A stretch of DNA of 64,000 nt from Larimichthys crocea. Taxonomy: Eukaryota > Chordata > Actinopteri > Sciaenidae. The position numbers were made by a program, and so were the translations under genes. Numbering within the stretch: the first letter of the stretch is position 1; every line of letters starts with the position of its first letter. Where the stretch lies: positions 5,463,443-5,527,442 of the forward strand of contig NC_040018.1 of the NCBI RefSeq assembly GCF_000972845.2, given 5' to 3'. This document shows, in pieces, positions 33,121-44,160 of this stretch. The notes beneath the pieces are model-generated. The model was given only the letters and a program-made list of their open reading frames with translations, searched no databases and was not told where the DNA came from.

Positions 33121-33443
33121 TTAAAGGTCCAGTGTATAAAATGTCAGAAATAGAATATATTATGATATGTATATATAATACGTTCATTATAAACACCTGA
33201 AAATAAGAATTGTTATGTTTTTGTTATCTTAGAATGAGCCTTTTATATCACGATGTGAGTCCACCACATTAATCTTAATTCTACAGTAGCCCAGAACGGA
33301 CAAATAAACACTAGATCTGGATAAGGCCTTTCAAATATATTTTGTGCATCCATGTTTTCTTCTCCAATCAGATGCAGATGGCGACATGAAGGGGTGCAAT
33401 CACTAACAACACCACTATTTGCCGCCAAATCCCAAACTGGTAC
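33121..33443 (-). repeat. 'TTAAAGG(T/G)CCAGTGT' interspersed element, copy 1
   Basis: Begins TTAAAGGTCCAGTGTATAAA and later contains AGTAGCCCAGAACGGACAAA, GATGGCGACATGAAGGGGTG and GCCGCCAAATCCCAAACTGG. These are landmarks of a widespread teleost element, here in the reverse sense. The copy at 41591-41855 is in the opposite orientation. Non-coding; the ends look like decayed inverted termini, so a MITE origin is possible. Confidence 0.7.
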
Positions 33444-36400
33444 TGGCAATTTCCCATGTCAACATCTCAACTTTCATTACAAGAGTTGGCAATTAGCTAC
33501 CTCATCTCGTAAACAGAGCCATATATCTACTATTATTAGGTATAACCAAGCAGCTGACAGTTGCAAACATGGCAAACTACCACAGATATAGGAAAAAGGT
33601 GACCAGACATGGACTGTGCTGTGATTAATTAAATTAAGGAAATGCAAATGCTGAGAAACAAACAGAATGAATTATAAACTGTGACACTAAAACTATTACA
33701 TTTACAGTTATTCTGTATATTATCTGTGATTCTAAGAACATAGAATTAATTGTCAATACAGCAATTCATACTATATTATCTCGTCTAGCTTTGTCTACTT
33801 CGGTAAGTGACTCTGTGCATTTTTTTTCAGAGAGCTCACCTGGACTTCTGGCTGCAGTCAGGTTACATGTGTAGGTGGAGACTGTGACAGAGGCATAGAT
33901 AAAATTGGTGAGAGTGAGTTTCCAGCTGAGAAAAAATGACTCACACCTGTACTGAAAACATGTCTCGTGGCAGCTGCGATGCAGTCTGGTCTATTGAGGT
34001 TATTGTTAGCGAAGGAACTGGCATCTCACTTCTAAAGTGGATTTCTGCCTTTATGATTGTTCAACGTGGGTGCAAAATGACTTTTCTGGAGAGCAGTGCA
34101 TGGTCTGAAGGACCAACATCAAAACCTGACATTTATTTAATGTGCTGTATTAAATGTTTGAAAATGTCCTTCCTTTGAAAGAAAGAAAAAATAAAAAATG
34201 AGTCCAATTTTAAATGAGTGACAGATCCTCACATTTACCTTTTTTTCTTCTTTTTTTTAAATGAGTGGCTGACAAAATCACGACAGCTTCATTCACATTA
34301 AGTGTGTTTTGGACTGGCTTCACACTCTTGAATGTTTACTGTCTTCGCTCAGTTTTGTTTTAGTCAGTGGGAGGAAGAATGTAGTGTAAGAAAGTTGGAG
34401 TGACTGTCCTCTTCCCACTAGTGCAGTTTGTCAGAAAGATAACATAATCATACCGACTGTGGGAAATGGACCAAAAATGTTCTGAATACACTAATGTTGA
34501 CAGCAGTCCCTCATGCTTTGCAAAAAAAAAAAAAATGTTTTTGAACATGAAGTATCATCTAAAAAACTTACTCAACTCTTTACCCCTTTCAAATTCGTGA
34601 ATGATCATGTATGCAATAATAATATATAATAATAACAACATAGTGTTCAGATTTTTCTCTGTTTCTTGCAGAAGTCTTTCTGCTCTGAAAAGGTCAGAGG
34701 TAAACGAGTTAATCATCTCTCGTTTTACATGCTTGTCATGATTGGAATTTCTGATGCTATAAAGGAAGGTAAAGAAAGAATACTAACACATGTGCTTTGA
34801 CAGAGAAGAAAATTATCTGTCATCAGGATGTCAAAATTCGAGACAAGAAACCTGGACTGAAGACCTTACAGCACAGATATAGTAACATGGAGCACCACAA
34901 TATGAAGTTCCAATGGGTGATTATAATTCCTTTTAACATGAATATATCAAATTTCACTCCATTGAATGATGAAACAATCAAATTGGCATTTGGCATTGCT
35001 AACGTTTTTTTCTGAGGTATTTCTGAAGTATTTGAAAAAATGTTCAATACCTTTCACTAATGTAAAAAGTAATTACAACATTAGTAATTAGTTGCATTAA
35101 TCATCACATTCTGTTCCATAACTCCCAGCTCTATCACATATATCTTCCTCCAAAGCCTCCACCCCCACATGTCCTATTGTCTGTATTTAACACATGCACA
35201 ATTGCAAAATTAGGCGTAATGGTTTAACACGTTGACAGCCACAGTTTGAAGGTATTTTCTTATAATCAACAGCTAGATTATCCCCCAGTGAAAGCAAAGC
35301 AGCACTCGGAGAATCAAGCTGCAGGGTTCATCCTCCCAACCCTGAGCAAAACCAAGACTGATTCCTGAATGTAGGCCTACCAGTGTGCTAGCTCTCCTCC
35401 TAAAAACAAAGCAAGCAAAACAACTATGGCGTTACCATACAGCGTGTTTCTCCTTTTTCCGGGACAGACCACCCTCCTCTTCATACCTCCAGCCCATGCT
35501 ACAAGCTTACACCTGCAAGAGCAGTCAACACACGGACACAAAATGGAAAGTATGCAATGACAAACAAGCTGTTTTGTCATGTTAGGTACAAATACTTGTG
35601 ATGGTATGTGTGTATGGATGTTTTTATATTCCTGTTCAGTACGCATTAATTTGTTTCCCTTGTGTATTGTGTTGCCACCAGCATACATGGGCAGTGTTAA
35701 ACTCATTGCCTGCCCTTGCGGCTGTTGTGTTCTGATGAGACTTCTTCAAAGCGAGTGATTCTGATTTAGTGGTTATCTGCAGAATGCATCACTCCCCTCC
35801 TCTCATTTAATATCCTAAACCACAACTTGGGTCAGCCTTCAGACTCTGCAGAGCATTTTATGTTTTTTTTTTTTTTTGCCTTTCCTCCTGGGCAGCCTTA
35901 TAGGCACCCTGCTACAACTCCCATCCAGCAAAGAGAGCAGCAAAGATAGACAGGAATGCATTTTTCATTTTCTTTTTATTTTTTGGTATCAACAAACACT
36001 CGAATATCCAAGCCTTTATGGTACTTTATAGGCAGTTCCCCCCATTGAATGATGCATTTTGTTTGTAACATGGAAAAAGCATGTACTTTGAAATAATGCT
36101 CAGGATACACTGAATATAAATGTTTCCAGCAAATATATGGAAAAGGTAAAGCACTCAGGATATATTCATTTGGGTCTTTTGAAATGTCAGGCGGCGGGCA
36201 TAACAATGGACAAACCTGAAAGACCACAGTAATAATTCATATTGTGGTAAGCTGCTCGACTAAGTAAACAGAAACGATGGCCATCATTACTTTAAGACGG
36301 TCAATCCACAACATATCTTTAAAACTGTGTCCTCAGGTCCAGCATACATACATACAAACACAATAAAATGCTGTGATGAAACTAGGTCTCATGAAAATTG

Positions 36401-36489
36401 TCCTATGAACAACCAAGAGTTAGTTTTCAGTTTAATTTAGTTACTAGCCTAAATCAGATTTGAGCCCACCTAAACAGGTCACAGAATTT
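33444..36489. other. Intergenic DNA, nothing recognised
   Basis: No gene or nameable repeat. A 109-codon minus frame at 35377-35706 has no domain. Confidence 0.45.
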
Positions 36490-36625
36490 AAGAAGCAGAC
36501 GCATCCAACAACCGTGTCTTTGCCAGATGCAGAAAAAAGCGAATGGCATCTGCATGTGTGGTTCCCAGCATCAAACATGGAGGAGGAGATGTGATAGCAT
36601 GGGGATGCTTTGCGTTTCTCTATAG
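36490..36625 (+). mobile_element. Tc1-like transposase fragment
   Basis: One frame reads PSIKHGGGDVIAWGCFA near 36567-36620, matching the KHGGGS-MVWGCF block of Tc1-family transposases. Upstream it reads FARCRKKRMASACV. Only this fragment remains, directly before the LINE relic. No terminal repeats are visible. Confidence 0.65.
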
Positions 36626-36668
36626 CCACTGATCGATAGGTCTCTTTAACTGACTGCTGACCTGACAT

Positions 36669-37353
36669 GTGGTGTACAACAGGGTTCAATTCTTGGACCT
36701 ATTCTTCTTTTACTTTACATGATCCTCCTCCTAAATATGGCAGTTTAAGTGCATTTTTTTATCCCTGTAATGCAGACAGTTCCCAGCTATTCTTACCCTT
36801 TAAATCAAATGGTGACAGTAAACTATCTACCCTGCAAGACTGCCTAACAGCTTGAATCACAGATTGAATGTCAGAAAACTTCCTCCAACTTAACTCTGAC
36901 AAAACGCAAGTCCTCGCCACAGGCCCTGAGAGTATTTCACAAGAAATACAGCAGTATGTTTGTCCACTAGCAGCAAATGTGAAGCAAACCTCGAGTGGCA
37001 CATAAAGAAAGTAGTCCAATCCTTTTTTTATGTAAGATCTCAAGGCCTTCTGATGGTCCTGAAATCTAAGCATATAACAAACGGACCAAGCCAAGCCTTT
37101 GCAGTTGTGGCTCTGACCGTCTGGAACTCCCTTATCCAAATTATTGAAAAATGCAGTCGGTCCATAACTTTAAAAGCTGCTAAAAACTCACCTGTTTTGT
37201 AAGCACTTTGTCCTGTACTGTGTTTTCTGCTTGCTGTGTTGTTATTATTTTTTTTAATATATTGTTATGTCCTGTTTTAACTTATATAATGCTTGCATTG
37301 TACAGCACCTCGTAACTCTGGTTTATAAATAAAGTTTATTTACTTACTTACTA
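36669..37353 (+). mobile_element. 5'-truncated CR1/L2/Rex1-type LINE
   Basis: Broken frames carry reverse transcriptase landmarks in order. CGVQQGSILGPILLLLYM (36669 on) is followed by a decayed YADD box, NADSSQLFLP (about 36770-36800). Next come MSENFLQLNSDKTQVLATGP (36868-36927) and a C-terminal VWNSLIQI (about 37117-37140). The 3' end has AATAAA followed by a short TTAC tandem tail (about 37338-37353). Stops and frameshifts make it inactive. The missing 5' part is usual for LINEs. Confidence 0.85.
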
Positions 37354-40330
37354 ATGATTGTGATTGTTCATTGCATTCATTGCACTATATATTTTAGATG
37401 TGGCCTACTATACTATGCTATATATGCTTTGTCATACATGCTTGCTCAGCTCTCATGTGCCCTGCCTATGTTTACAGCCACAGACAGAACCTTTAACTCC
37501 CAGAAGTTAGAGTACACAGACTCCCATTGTTTTCAAGTATACATAAAAAATTGTTGCTAAGGGCATTGCTCAGGTCTCAGCGAGCAATTCCTATTGCCGG
37601 TAATATAACAGAGCACCTTTGTACTGCCTTTCTTTATTGGAAAGGTAAAGACAAGGCTGCTGTCTGCAGACCTATTATACAAAAAGAGTTTCAGTTGATT
37701 CATACTCCACATTTTCAGCTTATGCACCAATAAATTCAAGATTGTTGCTTTCATATAAATGTGAAAAAAAACCCCACTTCTTTTAAACAAATGCTATTTG
37801 TGTGTCTCGAGTGGATATCCAGGTTATATATCTTGGTTCTAGATTAGACTTCTTCTTTTACTTTGTAAAAACAAGTAAAATAACTAGAGTCAGAGAACAA
37901 AAGATATTGACTGATATTGAAAATGACTTGTGTGTGTGTGTAATGACTTAAAAAGGCAAACAATATCCACAAACTCTTTTTCATGTGAACATACACTTAG
38001 AGGTGAAATTTCATACACACCAGGACAAAATTCCAACTCTCAAGTGTGATCAAAAAAAAATATTACATTAATGTAATACTCTCATTTTATTACACCAGAT
38101 ACACACAGATCATTCAGTCTTATTCATGTGTTACAGAAATAAGAGCCACAAGCTTCGCATTACTACCTCATTTCGTGTGCCTAACTGATATTTTTGGTGA
38201 TCCTGTGTTCTGCTTGTATCTCAGGATCACCTTGCTTGACACTTATTTGCCAGTTTGGACTATTAAACTACACCTTTGCTCCCTCAGTTTACTACGTACC
38301 GTCTGCCCCACACCGCTCCAAGAAGACCTACAGCTAAGCCATCAAAACCACTGACTGATTTAATTTTGTGACCATACACCACCTTAACAGGTTACAGTCT
38401 CCTTGTCTGTGTTTGCATTGAGGTTGTAAACTGAACTATTACAACAAAAAGTGGCAAAGTCAGGCTGTAATCTGAATGAAATGTCTAACAATAGGCTCAT
38501 TTAGACTAATTAGGAAAATAATGATGTGATGTTTCATCATAGATTGCCTATAAAATACAGATGTGTTCTCTTTAAGATGATGAGGACCATGTTGTGCCAC
38601 TCATGTCTACATAAACTAGGTCTTTTTTTAGATATACAAAGGACAATAACTAGTTAAATCAGTTGCACACAAGTTGCTCATATATTTACATTAGAAATGT
38701 GTGTGTGTCATATAAACTTAACATTTAACAGCACAGTCACATTTACTGCTCACTCTTTAAGTACAGTGTCAGCACGTACTGACCTCAGGCCTGCGTTCCC
38801 AACAAGAGCTCACTGCACTCTGCACTTTGAGCTGTTTAATATTAGCTACAGCTATTTGAAGGCCATGCTGCATACAGTGGAAAGAGACAAAAGTGAGGCC
38901 AGAGAGATTCCTGCCGCAGCTAAAGCCATTACTCTGCTATGAACAGAGTCATGAGGAGGGAGGGGCTGTGGTAGGAGAGCAGAGCACCAGTAGACCTGGG
39001 ATCATAAGACCACCGGCCTCTCGATGGAAAGTGCCTCAATCCTTTAAAATATAAATAAAAGCAACTGTAATCTAAACCCACCTCCCCGCCAAGATGTCAC
39101 AATACAAAAAATACATGGTCCTGAATGCAGACTCTGGCCGATCTGGTGTGTGTATGTGTGTGTCACTGCACTGAATTTAATAGTCTGTCATTTTTGTTGT
39201 CTTGCAACATTACCTGTTTGATTAAGCACTGCTGTTTGTCTTTTTTGGCAGATTAAAGGAAATCTTAGGACGTCCACACGTCTATGCTGTCAATTCATTC
39301 AACCTATGTGACCTGGACAGACAGAAAGTGCCAGATGCTGCTGTCAAAACACTCACCTGTTGTTGGCAATGGCTACAGGCAAGCTTAGGGCATTAAGTGG
39401 CACATCAAACTGTTTTGACACCACTGACCATCTCCCAGCTTCAGCTTAAATTGTGGCGGTTGTACACATTATTTTCCAACTGCGGCAGATGGGAAATTGG
39501 TATACAAATGTCAGGGCTTATTTAAAGACACACAATGAAACCACATCTCCCATTAACTGTAGCTTCAAGGGTGCATTTATTTACTGAATACTGATCCGTA
39601 TTATACAGAAGAAGTAGACAGACATTTAATCATACAGAAATAACACCTGAAATACATTTAACACACACAAACTAACATTATCAGCAAATATATCATCTCT
39701 TTTAATAGTGATCATTTTGATGTATTTGTTAATAAAGTATTTTCTTTCCTCTTGTCCGTCATCCCTCCTGATATTTTCTTGCTCTCTGGGTTGGACCAGA
39801 CACTGACCAATGACTCATAGAGCAGGGAGGCACAGTGCATGCCTGACTTCAGTCCATGGCAAATATCTGTTATATTTGTCCAGACAAACCAATAATGAAA
39901 TATACCACTGTGCAAATTGTAGCACTTCCACAGCCTCCAGATATTATTGAGAGCATGTATTATATTGGCAGATACTGATAAAAGGAATGTTTTGTGATCT
40001 GACACTTTGTAGCTGCGCCTAACAATATTCCATATTATACATTACATATTTTATTTTTCCTTATGCTCGCTACATGTTTGTTTTTTTTTTCACATTAAAT
40101 CATTTGCATAGCAGGCATTTCATCTTTCATTGAGTATCGGCTTTGATGTTGTAGTTTCCATGAATAAATAAAGCAAATCAGTCATGTACACATACTGTAC
40201 GCTCCCTCTCTGAGCGTCGTATTGTATCTTCTTTGAGCACCATTCATCAGTAGATGGGGGGAGAAAAATGAAAAAGAGAGACATAAAAGAGCAGGCAGAC
40301 GTAAAGGTCTAGCTAACATTATAAGACTGT

Positions 40331-40350
40331 ATGTGTGTGTGTGTGTGTGT
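40331..40350. repeat. (TG)n microsatellite
   Basis: About ten TG units after ATAAGACTGTA. Confidence 0.9.
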
Positions 40351-41433
40351 GCCACAGTTGAGTAGGCTAAGAGTTTGGACATAGTGTATTTATGTCTAGG
40401 AAAAAAGCAGCATGAAAGATAGAAAACTAAAATGGGCTCCTCGGTAAATTCACCCAAGCTTGAGTATGTCCGACTGGGCTGCTTATTCATACACAGAACT
40501 AGCTTAACCTCCTCATATGAACCTTGAAATAAAGTGCTCCTCCATGTGTAACCAATGTGCTCTCAACTTTCAGAACGGTTATGACTGTGCTGGAAAAAAA
40601 GGTTAAAGCAAAAGAGGTGTGCATTGCTCATCTGCACAGACACAGACAGCCTCTTTAAAAGCTTAAAAGACAAAATTCTCAAAGGATTATGAAGCCATAT
40701 GTACAGTGGGCATTCTCTTCAATGTTAAGTATCTGACCTTGTATGCTATGCTCTACTGCGTTCAGCAATATTACAGCTATATAATGTGGCTCGAGGTTCT
40801 CAAAGGTTCCTCTCAACTGAGACTATCCAAGGCTAAGGCTATTCACATTGCCCTTGACTATCTGATGTGAAATATTTTTTCTTCTTTTCTTTGAGCTTAC
40901 TTCTTATTATTGATAGTGATTATATTATAATATATTACCATCTACTTACACTTTCACTGTTTCTACTTCTTCATTTGAATGAGGCTATCCACGGTTAGAT
41001 GCTCTGAAGAAGTGCTCAGATGTATGATGTCTGAGAGGGAAAAACTCTGGGTTACTGTTAAAGTTTTATGTTGACTTCTATTCTGCTATGTTAAAATTAA
41101 AGTTACACATCATCCATTCGAATATCCTGACTTTTTCTTTTAGACTATTTCTATTAGAAAGAAATACAATAAAGAAGACCACAGAAAGAAATTCAAGGGA
41201 CAACATAATTTTACTATATTACTTGGAATATGCTCTCTGAAACTTTTATTGTGAACAAAAAAAAGATTGTGCCCTGTAACAGTCCTTGCATTGTTCTATA
41301 GAGGTCAGAAAGTCACCATTCTCTCAGCTAAATAGCTAATGATGTGTCAATCACACATTGAAGGCAACACGGAGAGTGGAGCAGTATTTCATATTTGGAC
41401 ATTTTCTGTCTGCGACTGAACGGTGCACCACTT

Positions 41434-41453
41434 AAAAAAAAAAAAAAAAAAAA
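41434..41453. repeat. Poly-A tract (20 A)
   Basis: A run of 20 A, the longest homopolymer noted in the window. No retroelement body is evident before it. Confidence 0.85.
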
Positions 41454-41590
41454 CAGCACCCAAACCAGGAAATTAAAATGATGAAATCGAAGCAATTAGC
41501 AGTTATTGATGGCTGTCACAGCTTGTCATTTGTCATCGATTGGACCATAATGGTGAATAAATCATAACCTTCATCAGTAAAGTATTTTTG

Positions 41591-41855
41591 TTAAAGGGCC
41601 AGTGTGCCGGATTTAGTGCCGTCTAGTGTTGTAGTTGTAGTTGATCGCAACCCCCTTACCTCACCCTCTCCTTTCTAGTGTAAAGGAGAAACGACGGTGG
41701 CTGCGAAATTCGGAAAAACAAAACAAAGGCTCCTGATCTGGAGCATTTGTTTATTAAAGGCTTATTTAATGGTGAATTTGTTTGGTTGGTATACATGGTG
41801 AATATATTATTCCATTTCTCTCATATTCTGTAAATGGGGCCCCCTAAATGATCTG
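41591..41855 (+). repeat. 'TTAAAGG(T/G)CCAGTGT' interspersed element, copy 2
   Basis: Begins TTAAAGGGCCAGTGTGCCGG, contains CGCAACCCCCTTACCTCACC and GAGAAACGACGGTGGCTGCG, and ends near ATTCCATTTCTC and CCCCCTAAATG. It is the same family as 33121-33443, in opposite orientation. Central parts differ in length between the copies. Confidence 0.75.
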
Positions 41856-43518
41856 AAACCAACACCAAGTTCAATACACAGTTTGGGACCCAAGAAGAGA
41901 GGCCCTAGAAAGGGTTCTGGTAAGGTCTGCAACCTATCTTGTTGATGGTTCTGCCTTAAGCGCTGGTACAGCCTGGGCTTAGTGGTCGTCAAATCCCCTA
42001 GGCCTAACAACAAATCATTTTGTGACGATGACATTTCTAGAATCTGATGACAAGACCACCAATGCAGTGGTTTTCCTGTGTTTTTTGTACTATGCACAAC
42101 TTTTGCATAGTAATAACTACAAATTAAATTAATGTTAACAGGCATCCTCACTGAATGTTATCCAGGGATTTGGCACAACTTCTTTAAACTGGTTGTGAAA
42201 GTGGAAATAGCAACTCTTTATTTCTCCGTGGACTGGCCGTTGAGTCATGTTCCATATCCACTAGCATCCTGCTGCTCTTTTACACTTTCAAGTCACATTG
42301 TTGTTGGTGTGATTAATTGGTGTAATGATGGATGGAGTAAAGGTAGGAAAACAATCATGATGGGAGCCTCACCAGGCGGTGCTCACCAGATGACAATCTA
42401 GAAAAAGTGCTCATTATCTGGGCAATCATGTTCATGGTTCTGCAACAGTACCTTCTCATCAGTGAAACTCGCTAGTAGTAAATACTTGGAGCAGTGTGGA
42501 GGATGGAGAAATGAAGGTGGGATCTTTTTGTTCTTTTCACTTAATATTTACAATGAGTTTTCCTGTTTGCTTGACATACCTTTCTACAGTACTCCAATCA
42601 AAAAGCCTTGCAATAAATAAAACCTTTTGTGAAACTCATACTGTTCCATTTCTCTTGACATTGTGTCAGGGAAACTTTAATTAAACTCTGTGGGAATTTT
42701 TGAGGCTTTTATTTTTTGATATTGCTGTAATGGACTACAGAAGGAAAAGAGAGAAGAGCAGGCTTCATGTTGACATAATATATACTGAATAATCAATTTC
42801 TTGTTAATGTAATTGTTTTATTACCCAATGTGTGTTATCTATCTTTAAATGATTAGATGAGATGATTGTTTAATAAAGCTGAGTGTGTCATTAGGAGGAA
42901 AGCAGTCGCAAGCGAGATTAAGAAAGAACGATTAGGTCAGTTAAAATATAAATAAATAAAAAGAAACTACTAATCTTAATGGCGAAAAGACAACATATTC
43001 ATTGCTGATGAAATAAATGAGTGTGTAAATGAGGCTTGACAAAATGAGAAATGCATCTCAGTATAATTATGTGACAAAATAAAACTGCATAATGTTTACT
43101 GTGTCTTCTTACATTGTGCATATAATAAATATTGAGTACAGCTTTAATAAAGTCAGTATTAACTAAAGTATGAGTGCAGTATGTCAGGATACAGCATCAG
43201 AACTCATGACTCAAATGCAGCACAGGTCTCCCAAAAGGGTCTATTGTTGTTGAGTTCACATCTCTGTTTGCACCTAGAGCCCTATCTCTGCGAGAGTTTT
43301 GTATATTATTTATATGCTTGCCCCAATACAGCACGGTAAGAAATGCTAACCCTGTCTGGTTTACGTTAACAGGCAACTTTGTGTTTCTACTTACTGCTGT
43401 GAAAAAATGAAGCTACATTTATGTGCTAGAGACACAAGTCACAGGGAGGACATTACAGTGGATGGCGGTCATACAAAAGGCTTCCTCGGTTAAGGCAACA
43501 AAAGACCTTCAAGATTAG
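41856..43518. other. Intergenic DNA, nothing recognised
   Basis: No gene seen. Open frames of 62-114 codons show no domain, and the 114-codon frame overlaps the repeat before it. Confidence 0.45.
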
Positions 43519-44018
43519 TGTTGTGGAGAAATTGCTGAAGTCAAAGGTCAATAATGAGGTCAGGAAGGAAGAAAGTGTTCAGGAGCCTCTGATGTCTTAT
43601 GCTGTATTTTTTATTGACGCTTGATCAAGGAAAATTAGAGACACTGTCAAAGTTCATCAGAAGTGCCTGAGTCGGTCTCACATTCTAAAGAACTCGTGCT
43701 GGTGCATAGACTCTAAACCCAAAGATAACACCACAAATACTACACGCCCAGAATTAGTCAATGTTTTTACCCATGCAGGTGTTATTGTCAGCATATTCTA
43801 ATCTGGAGACACAGATGTCTTTTTACGCAGATTGGAACGTCAACAGCAGCTATCTATTATGACTAGGAAGGCAGCAACAGGTCTCTCTGACCCTGGACAC
43901 CACAGTGTTGAGATAGACTGGCACCAACTGTTCCCAATCAAAGACAAACAATTAATACTGAGGACCTCAAGGCCCACACGTGATCTTGTGTAATCAAAGG
44001 ATAGAAAATTCCATAACT
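43519..44018 (+). mobile_element. Solo LTR-like element, copy B
   Basis: This 500-bp relative of 31771-32178 starts TGTTGTGGAGAA. Its last base is T where copy A has A. Flanking 5-mers ATTAG (43514-43518) and GTTAG (44019-44023) match at 4 of 5. It contains two segments absent from copy A, around 43553-43597 and 43834-43864, which suggests that copy A carries deletions or belongs to a shorter subfamily. Confidence 0.72.
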
Positions 44019-44090
44019 GTTAGATAAAGATGAAGATAATATCATCATGACCTCTCAGGGTTGACAGGGTTTAGGATTTATAAGTTTCTA

Positions 44091-44160
44091 CTTGTCACAG
44101 TATGTGTGTATGCCGATGATACAGTTGTATGCACATTGAATAACATTCAAACTGCCTAAT
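44091..44160 (+). mobile_element. Reverse transcriptase relic (YADD motif)
   Basis: The frame from 44091 reads LVTVCVYADDTVVCTLNNIQ and stops at 44157-44159. YADD (44109-44120) is the catalytic core of LINE reverse transcriptases, and the following residues fit. Nothing else of the element is recognisable. It lies 70 bp after LTR copy B, but a YADD followed by TVV is more LINE-like than LTR-like. Confidence 0.5.

Larger units (their letters stand above)
37354..41590. other. Intergenic DNA, no gene supported
   Basis: An 18-bp perfect palindrome (TATTACATTAATGTAATA) lies at 38061-38078, a (GT) run at 40331-40350 and a poly-A at 41434-41453. Text at 38185-38235 contains the reverse-paired phrases GGTGATCCTG and CAGGATCACC. 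No coding exon seen. Confidence 0.45.

Noticed and set aside
40182..40490. 102-codon minus-strand frame as a gene
   Set aside because: It spans a TG microsatellite (Thr-His run) and has no domain.
31771..44018. One 12-kb provirus with LTRs at both ends
   Set aside because: Each LTR-like unit has its own distinct flanking 5-bp duplication, and the interval holds no gag-pol remnants in the right order.
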